Positions 25,816 to 35,086 of a stretch of DNA of 64,000 bases are shown piece after piece (the first letter of the stretch is position 1; each line of letters opens with the position of its first letter). The stretch covers positions 124,001 to 188,000 of the forward strand of contig PKTM01000011.1 of the NCBI GenBank assembly GCA_002869145.1, written 5' to 3'. This DNA is from Denitrovibrio sp. (lineage in GTDB: Bacteria > Chrysiogenota > Deferribacteres > Deferribacterales > Geovibrionaceae). A program made the translations under genes and the position numbers. The notes beneath the pieces were generated by a model. The model was not told where the DNA came from, did not search any database, and was given only the letters and a program-made list of their open reading frames with translations.

Positions 25816-28095
25816 CTAAACAATGTCTTCCAGATTTACCTTTTCAAAGATATTTAGTCTGCTGCCTTTTGTAGCGTTAAATATTTTGCGGCCATCAGCC
25901 TCAAAAACTGATTTTGATATATTAAATGCTTTCTCGCACCCCTGCATATCTATCGGGAAAAATCCCTGCGGAAATTGATTACCGGAAAAATGCATTGGCT
26001 GAGATTCTGTTTCGATAATATTTTGAATACCCGCTTTATTGATGGATTCCGGTTGACCGTAGTTGTGATCCGCCCCTAGCAAATACACCTTCTTAAACCC
26101 CATATGAAAAGCAAGCTGAAGACACACAAAAAGCACTGTACCGCCCAGAGAGATCGCTTTTTCCGGATTCTTTGAAAAGAAAAATGGAGGCAGCATTTTC
26201 TGTCCGGCAATATCTTTGTATTCAGGAGGGAGTGAATTAATCCAGCTAGTAGGGACATGCGAGCTGAGTTCATTTTTGAAGCGATCTAAGATAAACCTCC
26301 GTTCACATTTTACATTTTTTATCTGCTCAGTGTGATGGTGCCAGAAAAAGTTTGATATGGTAGTGTAATAGGTGATGTTTAACCCTTCTTTATAAAAAAC
26401 ACCGTTAACGCCAAAAACAGGGCATTTTTTGAGCATTGAGGTGTCGACATCTTTCAGACTTGGCCCAGTCCCCACCACAAAACACGATTCGCCCTTATGC
26501 ATGTCTTTGCTGTTCTGGAGCCAGCGGTCTTTTTTGCCGCCTGATGACAGTATGCTGAAACCGTATTTCTTCGGCTTTTCACTATCTATTATTTCTGAGT
26601 ACTGAAAATATGAGTAATACTCCATCCTCTTCTTTTTGTAATCAAGCTCAAAATATTTTTTTGCTTTCTCAATATTTCCATCTTCAAGAGCTGCTCTTGC
26701 ACAGGATGAAAAAACATCTTTAAAACGTTCTGCTGCTTCGTAGAGTTGGTTTACTTTTTCAGAGATAATGTTCGAATCAACAAATCTGCTTGCAGAGGCA
26801 TAATATAGCGCAAGATTATGGATGCTTTCATCTTCAGCACTTAGCTGCTTTATTTCAGGCGGTTCTATGTTTTTTATATCAGGATGCGGCAAAAGCTCAC
26901 TGTAAGCAGGCGGATAAAATATCGAATCTTTGTCCATACAGTCTTTTAGCAGTTCAAATGCTTTGTTAATTCTGCCGAACTTAGCAAGCGATCTTATATA
27001 TGCAGACATATGCTCCGCAGATATTTTATCAAGGCTGAAATCCATTTCATAAAGCCTGAAAGCTTCTTCTATATTCATCTTTTCAAACTGGACAGATGCT
27101 GCTGAGCTGTAAAAATCGGAGATATCAGGAAAAGCGGAATAAAGCAACTCCCCTATTTCTGTAAGGCTGTCTGCTCTGTCGCTTTCAACCAGAAATGACG
27201 CAAGTTGGGATGCGCCGTAAGATGTCATCCTGCCAAGTTCAATGTCACGTTTATAAAGGCTGAAAATATCTTCAGATGGTGTTGTAATAGAAAGATTGGC
27301 CGCTATCAGCGAAAAACCATCTTTGGTTTCTGGGCATATGGAGTAGGTATATTCAACCATTTTTACTGAATTTTCAGCATCGTTGAGCATTGCATATGCT
27401 TTTGCCAGCAACATGCTGGACGTAGGCGAGATTCTTCCATCAGGCAAATCTTTTGATGACAATTCTATGAAAGACCTGAAATCTTTCTTTTTTAAGTATA
27501 GAATGTTAGCGATTCTGGAGTAGACGTCTTTAGTTTGATTACATATCGAGCAAGTATAATCCGCCATTTTTACTGAATTTTCCGCATCATCGAGCAATGC
27601 ATATGCTTTTGCCAGCATCATGCTATAAGTAGGTGAGATCCTTCCACTAGGAAGATCTTTTGATGACATCTCTATGAAAGACCTGAAATCTTTCTTTTCG
27701 AAATATAGAATGCTTGCGATGCTGGAGTAGATGTCTTTAGTTTGATTACATATCGAGCAAGTATAATCCGCCATTTTTACTGCATTTTCCGCATCATCGA
27801 GCAATGCATATGCTTTTGCCAGCATCATACTGAACTTAGGGGAGATATCGCCATGCAACAAATCTTTTGATGACATATCTATGAAAGATCTGTGGTTCTT
27901 GTTTTCTGAGTATAGAATGCTCGCGATTCTGGAGTAGGCGTCTTTGATTACAAACCCTGAAGCATCGCAATGTGCAATCAGTGCCAAAGCTTTGTCTGTA
28001 TCAGAAAGCTCCAGTGCCAGGTTAAAGTATGATTGGACAGCTCTGTCTTGAATAACACCACGGCTTAAATCAATATCATAAAGTGATGCCGCCAT
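25816..28095 (-). CDS. DUF115 / MAF-like protein with N-terminal tandem repeats (3' part of an interrupted gene)
   Basis: A 759-residue product. The N-terminal 450 residues are TPR-like helical repeats, including three almost identical 69-residue units. The C-terminal third is a DUF115 domain: CFVVGTGPSLKDVDTSM, TISNFFWHHHTEQI, KKVYLLGADHNYG, and the shared ending FNATKGSRLNIFEKVNL. Likely a flagellin or surface-protein glycosyltransferase, by analogy with Maf proteins. The ATG at 28095 has no ribosome site. The frame is open for 18 codons further up to the TAA that ends the 28150-28722 gene, and those codons (TADIFREENELEM) continue the repeat pattern. So this and the next gene were probably one. 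Confidence 0.75.
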   Translation of the reverse strand: MAASLYDIDLSRGVIQDRAVQSYFNLALELSDTDKALALIAHCDASGFVIKDAYSRIASILYSENKNHRSFIDMSSKDLLHGDISPKFSMMLAKAYALLDDAENAVKMADYTCSICNQTKDIYSSIASILYFEKKDFRSFIEMSSKDLPSGRISPTYSMMLAKAYALLDDAENSVKMADYTCSICNQTKDVYSRIANILYLKKKDFRSFIELSSKDLPDGRISPTSSMLLAKAYAMLNDAENSVKMVEYTYSICPETKDGFSLIAANLSITTPSEDIFSLYKRDIELGRMTSYGASQLASFLVESDRADSLTEIGELLYSAFPDISDFYSSAASVQFEKMNIEEAFRLYEMDFSLDKISAEHMSAYIRSLAKFGRINKAFELLKDCMDKDSIFYPPAYSELLPHPDIKNIEPPEIKQLSAEDESIHNLALYYASASRFVDSNIISEKVNQLYEAAERFKDVFSSCARAALEDGNIEKAKKYFELDYKKKRMEYYSYFQYSEIIDSEKPKKYGFSILSSGGKKDRWLQNSKDMHKGESCFVVGTGPSLKDVDTSMLKKCPVFGVNGVFYKEGLNITYYTTISNFFWHHHTEQIKNVKCERRFILDRFKNELSSHVPTSWINSLPPEYKDIAGQKMLPPFFFSKNPEKAISLGGTVLFVCLQLAFHMGFKKVYLLGADHNYGQPESINKAGIQNIIETESQPMHFSGNQFPQGFFPIDMQGCEKAFNISKSVFEADGRKIFNATKGSRLNIFEKVNLEDIV
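27319..27939 (-). repeat. Three tandem 207-bp coding repeats
   Basis: Three units of exactly 207 bases (69 codons), 27939-27733, 27732-27526 and 27525-27319, each containing RIASILY-, RSFI-MSSKDL, SMMLAKAYALL and SICNQTKD-like segments. Units one and two are the most similar. Such near-identity suggests recent duplication and possible length variation. Confidence 0.85.
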
Positions 28096-28149
28096 TTCAA
28101 GTTCATTCTCTTCACGAAAAATGTCAGCAGTGCCGGAAAATTCTAAATT

Positions 28150-28722
28150 TTATTTTTCTGATACGATTTTGTTTATTTCGTCTATTGCCGTCTGCCTTTC
28201 GCCTGTGCTCAGCAGAATCTTTACTATATGTTTGAGATAAAAAGAAGTGAAACGTCTCTGAAAAAGATCTTTCAGTGCGAACCTGCTCGCAGTTTCCGGA
28301 TAGCCTCTGGAAAACAGAACCATAGCAGATGCCGTATAACCGTTAACGGCACCTGGATGTCTGCCGTATACTTTTTGAATAAGCTCTTCTGCCTGATTGT
28401 GTTTGTTGTTTATTGTGAGGCATTCGGCGTATTTCATGCTGTGAGACCATGCCTGATTATAATATGAGTAATCCTTCTGGAAAGCCTGCTCTGCCATGTC
28501 TGTAAATCCATGCTTCATCAAAAGCAGGGCATAACGGGAATATATAAATTTTGCATCTGGGTTGTTTGCAAAGACATCGTCTATTATGTCTGCAATACAG
28601 TCCGCAGATATACTGTGTTTGTCCAATATATCCTGAAGATTGTCAATCCAGTTACCGCCCTTACCGCTTTTATCCAGCAGCACAACCTCAAACTTTTTAT
28701 ATAGTGCCGATTGTTGAGTCAA
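28150..28722 (-). CDS. TPR-like protein, probably the 5' part of the following DUF115 gene
   Basis: A 190-residue helical, TPR-like protein (YAECLTINNKHNQAEELI, KILLSTGERQTAIDEINKI) with no catalytic motif. It ends at a TAA (28150-28152) that is in frame with the downstream DUF115 coding region, 18 codons before that gene's first ATG. If the stop were a sense codon, one continuous repeat protein of about 968 residues would result. It may be an independent helper protein, a truncation product or the front half of a pseudogene. Confidence 0.6.
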   Translation of the reverse strand: MTQQSALYKKFEVVLLDKSGKGGNWIDNLQDILDKHSISADCIADIIDDVFANNPDAKFIYSRYALLLMKHGFTDMAEQAFQKDYSYYNQAWSHSMKYAECLTINNKHNQAEELIQKVYGRHPGAVNGYTASAMVLFSRGYPETASRFALKDLFQRRFTSFYLKHIVKILLSTGERQTAIDEINKIVSEK

Positions 28723-28810
28723 TATAATTTCCCTCAGTGTTTGCTAATGTTGTCTTCTTCCTGATCGGTTTTTGTGATTATTTCACTAATATATCTAAAA
28801 TTACACTTTT

Positions 28811-29530
28811 CTAAAGAGGCATTCCCGGTGACCAGTATTCCGGTTTACTTGTCTGCTGCGCGGAAGCTAATATGAGCTTTTCAGCCAGAATAAAGTCACT
28901 CTCGACGCTTATTTTTACAGATCTCCACACTTCCATAGGCCAGAAAAGACGTTTTGTACCAAAGTATCCGCCTTTAAACTTGTTATAGTTTTCTATAAAC
29001 ACATCACAGTTCCATATACCAATAGCCCAGCTGCACACCTTAATTACAGGATTATCCTGAGATGGCGCAAGCGGACCTTCCGGCACAATGTTAACTGGTT
29101 CGTTTTCGCAAAATGTCTGCATCTTTGTTTCGGTGCAGGATATAAGAGTATCACAGTCTGAATTTTCATAAGCCTTTATTGCTTCTGAAATATCCTCTGA
29201 TTTTACCAATGGGCAAACAGGATTTATCAATACAAGTGTATCCGGTTTTTTCTTCATTATAAAATCATAGGTAAAATCATCGCCTGAAGCTGAATCAGTC
29301 CCTAGCTCTTGCGGCCTTCTATATACTGGACATTTCATCTTTTCTGCTAAGCCGGATAATATATCTGAATCTGTGTTGACATACACCTCATCAAGTTCAG
29401 GGCAGTTCAGTCCGGCACTGATAGCATAGGATATCATTGGCCGACCGGCTAGAAGCCGAAGGTTTTTAGCAGGAACCCTTTTACTCCCGCCCCTTGCAGG
29501 GATATGCGCAATAATGTTGCCTGTCTGCAT
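28811..29530 (-). CDS. Acylneuraminate/pseudaminate-type cytidylyltransferase
   Basis: A 239-residue CMP-sugar synthetase with the classic loop AHIPARGGSKRVPAKNLR, then ISYAISAGLNCPELDEVYV and LVLINPVCPLVKSEDI. Members activate sialic, pseudaminic or legionaminic acid with CTP before transfer by Maf-type enzymes. The start has AAGGAG seven bases upstream. No other pseudaminic or legionaminic acid genes (PseB/PseI type) are in the window, so the exact acid is open. It is far closer to canonical NeuA/PseF than the paralogue at 19574. Confidence 0.88.
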   Translation of the reverse strand: MQTGNIIAHIPARGGSKRVPAKNLRLLAGRPMISYAISAGLNCPELDEVYVNTDSDILSGLAEKMKCPVYRRPQELGTDSASGDDFTYDFIMKKKPDTLVLINPVCPLVKSEDISEAIKAYENSDCDTLISCTETKMQTFCENEPVNIVPEGPLAPSQDNPVIKVCSWAIGIWNCDVFIENYNKFKGGYFGTKRLFWPMEVWRSVKISVESDFILAEKLILASAQQTSKPEYWSPGMPL

Positions 29531-29824
29531 TTTTCTGCTCCTTTTTTGTATTTCTTAAAACGTTCACTAAGAACTTAAGCTAACAGTTCTCTTTCTCTTT
29601 ATTGGTGGATAAACATATCGCCAAATTTTCTGTTTTTTATGAAATGTGCTGGGTGTGAGTCTATCTCTATAGGGGTTTCACAAAGATGCGTGTGCAGCAG
29701 AAAAAGGTGTCTCTTTTCATTAGCTTTACTAGTCATACTTTTAGCGGCTCCTGATTTTTTACTGAAAAGACTCTATATACATATCGTCAGGAAACACGCC
29801 TCTCTTAAGCATAATACTTTATTG
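29531..29824. other. Intergenic gap between two minus-strand island genes
   Basis: Nothing convincing is found. A 45-codon minus-strand frame at 29599-29736 has CAGGAG about ten bases before its ATG, but its product (ending FGDMFIHQ) matches nothing I know. It could be a remnant or chance. No clear terminator or promoter is seen. Confidence 0.35.
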
Positions 29825-31261
29825 CTAAAAATAACCAAATTTTTCTAATTCAATACCAAGAGCTTGGCTGAGCTGTTTGTTTGAATCTTCGAACAGTTTC
29901 TGTTTTTCAGAAAGATATTCTGTCAAATCTGGGCTCAGCTCGCTGGCCTTACTCTCTGCTTCTTTGGATGATCTGTTTATAGCAGGAATTTTTACAGCAG
30001 CTTCAGCATACACTTCCGCCTCAGCTATCCCATAAAAAGCCGCTGCCACCGTTAAACATCCGACATTATCGGTTAATAGTTTTTCATAAGGCAGAATCAG
30101 CAAAGCGCCTTTTTCGTCAAAAGGTTTTAAACTGTTATATGTGTTTAAAAAATCATATTTTTCAATATGTTCGTGACCTTTCTCAAAAATCTCAGAGATT
30201 GGCAGTTCAGGCCACAAGCCGGCTTTTACATTTTTCTGATATGTCGATTTAATAAGATCTCTCTGGTTTCTTATCATGATAAAAACCTTAACATCAACAC
30301 CCATCTCCTCTTCTATTTTTAAAAGGTTTTGGGCTAAAACATCTACAGAAAAAGCTAGGCTCCCATCCGAAATGCTGATTGTGTCGTGCTTTGAAAATGA
30401 TGCATCTATAATCTTTCCAAACTGCTCAACTTCAAAATCCTCTTTGCTCAGACTTTGTGTCATGTCTGTTGAATAAGTAGGTGGAAATTTATAAGAAGCA
30501 GCCGTTTCTGAATTTGGTTCGTAAAAAGTAAAAAAAGTCTCACCTATGTGTGACGTGTCTGGCATGTAAGGAAAGAAGGCACTCTGAAGCCAGGTTACGG
30601 CAGTTCCCGGAAAACCGGCATGTATTATTAATGTCTTCTTCGAAGAACCTTTATGAGTGCAGCCTTTCATTTTTAATATATTTTCAGCATAAGTTTTAAA
30701 GGGTTCAATACTTTTGCATTTCTGCAAAAATTCTATACCACGTTCGTGCTCCATCATGTCGAAAAGCACACCTGCATGATATGCACCTATTTCTGACACT
30801 TCAGGGGAAGGGTGCTGGCTCATCACTTCGTATGCTTTGCCTGCTGCGGCCATATCTTCTCTTGCTTTGTTTACGTCGTCTTCGCTTAAGGCTACTGAAC
30901 GCCGCAGAGCCTGCTGTGCTGTGGTTCCCAGCCATTTATAAAAGTGTGATATAAGCGTATTGTCAATGTTTATGGCTGCAACATAACGCTGTATAGCCTG
31001 CAAGGGCTGCCCGCATGTATTTGCAATATTCCCAATACTCACATGTGCGAGTGCGGTGTTAGGGCTTAGCTGTAAAACTTTCAGGAAATAATTAATAGCT
31101 TCCTGATATTTTTTCACAGCAGCCAGCGCCATCCCTTTGTTGTAAAGAGCGTCTATATTGTGTGGAGTATCAGCAAGTACATCGTCCAAAAGGTTTATAG
31201 ACTGGTTTGGGTTTGTTTTGAGCAGTTCTATAGCCTGCTTGATTTTTTCTTCTGTTGACAT
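29825..31261 (-). CDS. TPR protein with sulfotransferase-like domain
   Basis: About 478 residues. The first ~130 are TPR units (ALYNKGMALAAVKKYQEAI, ALAHVSIGNIANTCGQPLQ). From about residue 205 a sulfotransferase-like domain starts: LIIHAGFPGTAVTWLQSAFF aligns with the PAPS-binding HxGxxKTGTTxLQ loop but lacks its Lys, and KVFIMIRNQRDLIKSTY corresponds to the 3'-phosphate site (RNPxDxxxS). It could sulfate a glycan or protein, though loss of the Lys may mean altered activity. I prefer the start MSTEEKIKQ at 31261; an ATG at 31291 is also open, and neither has a strong ribosome site. Confidence 0.65.
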   Translation of the reverse strand: MSTEEKIKQAIELLKTNPNQSINLLDDVLADTPHNIDALYNKGMALAAVKKYQEAINYFLKVLQLSPNTALAHVSIGNIANTCGQPLQAIQRYVAAINIDNTLISHFYKWLGTTAQQALRRSVALSEDDVNKAREDMAAAGKAYEVMSQHPSPEVSEIGAYHAGVLFDMMEHERGIEFLQKCKSIEPFKTYAENILKMKGCTHKGSSKKTLIIHAGFPGTAVTWLQSAFFPYMPDTSHIGETFFTFYEPNSETAASYKFPPTYSTDMTQSLSKEDFEVEQFGKIIDASFSKHDTISISDGSLAFSVDVLAQNLLKIEEEMGVDVKVFIMIRNQRDLIKSTYQKNVKAGLWPELPISEIFEKGHEHIEKYDFLNTYNSLKPFDEKGALLILPYEKLLTDNVGCLTVAAAFYGIAEAEVYAEAAVKIPAINRSSKEAESKASELSPDLTEYLSEKQKLFEDSNKQLSQALGIELEKFGYF

Positions 31262-31386
31262 ACGCGAGTATACAATACAGCTCCAAAGCATTCAATAGTA
31301 AGTCATATATACATTTATTCAAAAATTACCTATACAAAATTGTCTAAAATGTTTAATTATTAAGAAATGCCGTTTTGGAGATATTT

Positions 31387-32403
31387 ATGATTTTAAAATC
31401 AGCTGAAGATGTGCTCGAGTTTGTGGCGGACTGTAAGGTTGCAATATATGGAACTGGCCGTGTAGGGAAAACTCTGGGCGAATTCCTTTCATATTCTGAT
31501 ATGAAATTCTGCTACATAGATGACTTTGAAAAAGGTGATAACATCTTCATGCCCAACGAAATAAAAGGGGATGTCGACAGGATTATTATCGCTACAGGCG
31601 ATAAGAGCAACAGGGAAAGAATGCTTGAAACAGTTCAAAACTTTGCTCAGTGCGCTCTTCTCAGCATGGATATTATTGATGTGCTCGACAGAACAGCCTA
31701 TTACGAATATTTCAGAGATAATTTCGACTCATCCCTCTTTGAGCCTAATGAGTTTTTGACTGCTCTGCAAAATGGATACTTAAAAGGCGAAACAGAATAT
31801 GTGAATAGAGTTGGCCTTATGAACTGCTATTATTATGAAAACATAAGGGTCACTGGCAATGATGTCGTTGTAGATGCCGGAGCCAGCTGCTCGAAGCTGA
31901 AAGACAACACTACTTTGAAATTTGCTGAAGACACCACTGGAATGGTTCATGCCTTTGAACCAGCACCTGGGATATATGAAAACCTGCTTGAAGATGTTAA
32001 AGACATTGCGAATGTTACAGCCTATGATCTGGCTCTTTCAGACTCCACTGGCGACAGCTTTTTTATAGAATCTTCCGGCAGCAGCAGGCTTATGGATTAT
32101 GGACACAGCAAATGCACAAAGGTTGACATGGTGAAGCTGGACGACACGGTATCAGGAAAGGTCGACTTTATAAAAATGGATATAGAGGGGGCAGAGCTCT
32201 CGGCGTTAAAAGGCTCAGAAAAAATACTGAAGACCTACAAACCGAAGCTTGCCATATGCATATATCATAAACCGGAAGATATGATGACCATCCCTAGGTA
32301 TTTACATTCTCTGGGAGTTGGCTATCGTATTTGGATAGAAAATAACGAGGGGCATTTCTGGATGGGTGCAAAAATTTTTGCTGCCTGCGATAACAGAAAC
32401 TAG
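31387..32403 (+). CDS. FkbM methyltransferase with N-terminal Rossmann-like module
   Basis: A 338-residue protein. Residues 1-90 are a Rossmann-like module (KVAIYGTGRVGKTLGEFL ... CYIDDFEKG) like those fused to other enzymes here. Then comes an FkbM methyltransferase domain: VVVDAGASCSKLKDN, MVHAFEPAPGIYENL, DFIKMDIEGAELSALKG. TTGGAG lies about seven bases before ATG 31387. Stand-alone, convergent with secA. It may methylate a surface glycan; the module could bind a nucleotide or sugar nucleotide. Confidence 0.82.
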   Translation: MILKSAEDVLEFVADCKVAIYGTGRVGKTLGEFLSYSDMKFCYIDDFEKGDNIFMPNEIKGDVDRIIIATGDKSNRERMLETVQNFAQCALLSMDIIDVLDRTAYYEYFRDNFDSSLFEPNEFLTALQNGYLKGETEYVNRVGLMNCYYYENIRVTGNDVVVDAGASCSKLKDNTTLKFAEDTTGMVHAFEPAPGIYENLLEDVKDIANVTAYDLALSDSTGDSFFIESSGSSRLMDYGHSKCTKVDMVKLDDTVSGKVDFIKMDIEGAELSALKGSEKILKTYKPKLAICIYHKPEDMMTIPRYLHSLGVGYRIWIENNEGHFWMGAKIFAACDNRN

Positions 32404-32422
32404 CCTCTATTAACCATCATAC

Positions 32423-35029
32423 CTATACATTAACATCTTCTTCTGCATCAGCGCCTTCAGCCTGTCTGCCGTGGCACTTTTTAAATTTCAGCCCGCTGCC
32501 GCAAGGGCAGGGGTCGTTTCGCCCGACTTTAGGCATATCTCTGGTAACAGGTTTTTTCTTGTCCTGCTTTTTATCCTCGCCAAATATATCCTTATGTTCC
32601 TCAGTTGTTTGCACCTTCTCTCTTTTGGATGCTTCCTGCACATCTGATTCAGCCTGTACCTGCACATGAAAGAGAAATTTAGTAACATCAGCATTGATGT
32701 TGTTCATCATCTCCACAAAGAGGTTAAAAGCCTCACGCTTGTATTCGTTCAAAGGGTCTTTCTGACCGTAGCCTCTGAGTCCTACTGAATCACGAAGGTA
32801 GTCCATCTGGAGCAGATTTTCCTTCCACTTTGTATCAAGTATATTTATAAACAGGAATTTCACTACATCTGCAAAGTATCCGCCGAACTGATCACGCTTT
32901 TCCTGAAGTTTTTCACTGATTTTTCCACGAAGTTTTTCCAGATCATTTTGCATCTCTTTCCTGTCTTCGCTGAATTTGAACTCTACGTCAAAAGTATCAA
33001 AAATATCTTTTTCCAAAGCTTCAATGTCAGGCTTATCAGTAGCGTTCACATAAACCTCGACCATTGTGTCAATAACGTTATCTATGGTCTCGGTGAGTAT
33101 CAGGTCTGTGTTCTCGCCGGAGATAACATCTTTTCTGAGTGTGTATACAACATTTCTCTGCTGATTCATAATATTGTCGTAATCAAGCAGGTGTTTTCTT
33201 ATTTCAAAATGAAATCCCTCAACCTTCTTCTGTGCGCCTTCTATGGATTTCGATATCATATTGTGCTGGATAGATTCACCCTCTTTCATGCCGAGTCTTT
33301 CCATAATTTTTGATATCTTCTCTGAACCGAAAATACGCATAAGATCATCTTCGAGAGACACATAAAACCTTGATGAACCGGGGTCACCCTGACGTCCTGC
33401 ACGGCCTCGTAGCTGATTGTCTATACGCCTTGATTCGTGCCTGTCAGTACCAAGTATATGCAGACCGCCTATTTCAGCAATGCCTTCGCCAAGCTTAATA
33501 TCTGTTCCACGTCCCGCCATGTTTGTGGCGATTGTCACAGCGCCTTTTTTACCTGCATCTTTGATGATCTCCGCTTCACGCTCGTGGTTTTTAGCGTTTA
33601 GCACCTCGTGCTTTATCTTCATCTTTGTAAGCATCTGGCTTATTACTTCTGTTTTTTCGATAGAACTGGTACCCACCAAGACAGGTCTCCCCTCTTTGTT
33701 CATATCGGCTATCTCGTCTATGATAGCGCTGAACTTCTCTTTCACAGTGCGGAAGATAACATCCGGATGGTCTGTTCTTATCATATTCATATGTGTAGGG
33801 ATAACAGCAACCTCTAGCCCGTAAATGGATAGGAATTCCTGCGCCTCTGTCATGGCAGTACCTGTCATACCCGCAAGTTTTTCATACATACGGAAAAAAT
33901 TCTGAAACGTAATAGAGGCAAGAGTCTGGTTTTCACTCTCTATTTTGACGTTCTCTTTAGCTTCCAGCGCCTGATGCATACCGTCAGCGTATCTTCTGCC
34001 CGGCTGGAGCCTTCCGGTAAACTCGTCAACAATAATAACTTCTCCGTCTTTCACCACATAATCCACGTCTTTTTTGTAAAGAGCGTGGGCCTTTATGGAG
34101 TTATTGAAGTGGTGGAGCTTATCCACATATTTGATATCGAAAAGGTTATCTATTCCCATAGCCTCTTCAATAGCGTTTATACCGTCATCGTTAAGCTGGG
34201 CTGTCTTGTTTTTTTCATCCAGTTTATAGTGGGTGTGCGGTGTAAGTTGTTTAACGATATTGTTCACTTCATAGTAGTGGTCCACCCCTTTTTCTGTGGG
34301 GCCGGAGATAATGAGCGGTGTTCTTGCTTCGTCTATCAAAATGGAGTCAACCTCATCCACTATGGCAAAATGCTGCCTGCCCTGAGCCAGAGGTTCCTGC
34401 GGCGACTTCATGTTGTCTCTAAGGTAGTCAAAACCGAATTCGTTGTTTGTTCCATATGTCACAGAAGCGGCGTATGCCTCATGTCTTTCGCATTCTACAA
34501 GCTTTGTGGTGAGCTCAGCCTCATTATCCCACTCAACCAGATAGGATTTCATATGCTGGATGATACCAACAGAAAGACCAAGAAAAAGATAAAGCGGTGA
34601 CATCCACTGAGCATCACGCTTTGCCAGATAGTCGTTCACTGTTACCAGGTGTCCGCCTTTACCGCCTATACCGTTCAGATACAGCGCCAGAGTTGCCACA
34701 AGTGTTTTACCTTCACCTGTTTTCATCTCTGCTATCTTACCTTTGTGCAGAGCATACCCACCCATGAGCTGAACATCAAAATGCCTCATTTCAAGGGTTC
34801 TGATACTGGCTTCCCTCACAACAGCAAAAGCTTCGTTCAGAATATCATCTTCGGTTTTACCCGACTCAAGCAGTGCCCGAAATTCGTCAGTCTTTGCCTT
34901 CAGCTCAACGTCAGACAAAGCTTTTATCTTCGGCTCGAAAGCATTTATAGCATCAACCATAGGCTGAAGTTTTTTGGTATATCTGTCGGCATATGAGCCG
35001 AAAATCTTTTTTGCGACACTTTTTAACAT
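32423..35029 (-). CDS. secA: Preprotein translocase ATPase SecA
   Basis: The 868-residue motor of Sec-dependent export. Walker A MKTGEGKTLVATL, DEVDSILIDEARTPLIISG, the preprotein cross-linking region, second nucleotide-binding fold (TNMAGRGTDIKLG, QLRGRAGRQGDPG) and helical scaffold are all present. It ends with the zinc-binding SecB-interaction tail NDPCPCGSGLKFKKCHG. Length is normal for the family. A TGGAG site precedes the ATG. Confidence 0.98.
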   Translation of the reverse strand: MLKSVAKKIFGSYADRYTKKLQPMVDAINAFEPKIKALSDVELKAKTDEFRALLESGKTEDDILNEAFAVVREASIRTLEMRHFDVQLMGGYALHKGKIAEMKTGEGKTLVATLALYLNGIGGKGGHLVTVNDYLAKRDAQWMSPLYLFLGLSVGIIQHMKSYLVEWDNEAELTTKLVECERHEAYAASVTYGTNNEFGFDYLRDNMKSPQEPLAQGRQHFAIVDEVDSILIDEARTPLIISGPTEKGVDHYYEVNNIVKQLTPHTHYKLDEKNKTAQLNDDGINAIEEAMGIDNLFDIKYVDKLHHFNNSIKAHALYKKDVDYVVKDGEVIIVDEFTGRLQPGRRYADGMHQALEAKENVKIESENQTLASITFQNFFRMYEKLAGMTGTAMTEAQEFLSIYGLEVAVIPTHMNMIRTDHPDVIFRTVKEKFSAIIDEIADMNKEGRPVLVGTSSIEKTEVISQMLTKMKIKHEVLNAKNHEREAEIIKDAGKKGAVTIATNMAGRGTDIKLGEGIAEIGGLHILGTDRHESRRIDNQLRGRAGRQGDPGSSRFYVSLEDDLMRIFGSEKISKIMERLGMKEGESIQHNMISKSIEGAQKKVEGFHFEIRKHLLDYDNIMNQQRNVVYTLRKDVISGENTDLILTETIDNVIDTMVEVYVNATDKPDIEALEKDIFDTFDVEFKFSEDRKEMQNDLEKLRGKISEKLQEKRDQFGGYFADVVKFLFINILDTKWKENLLQMDYLRDSVGLRGYGQKDPLNEYKREAFNLFVEMMNNINADVTKFLFHVQVQAESDVQEASKREKVQTTEEHKDIFGEDKKQDKKKPVTRDMPKVGRNDPCPCGSGLKFKKCHGRQAEGADAEEDVNV

Positions 35030-35086
35030 TTATATCTCCATAAACTTATAATCGTATACTTAATGACATTTAAATGGACGGATGAT

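Noticed and set aside
13276-27939. CRISPR array
   Set aside because: The repeats at 13276, 14797 and 27319 are coding, in frame and contiguous without spacers; no cas genes are present.
29639-29848. A 69-codon plus-strand frame in the gap after the TPR-sulfotransferase gene
   Set aside because: No ribosome site, runs into the 3' end of an opposite gene, and the hydrophobic stretch is unremarkable.
33974-34600. A 208-codon plus-strand frame opposite secA
   Set aside because: It lies entirely antisense to a strongly conserved secA, has low-complexity content and no ribosome site; a shadow frame.
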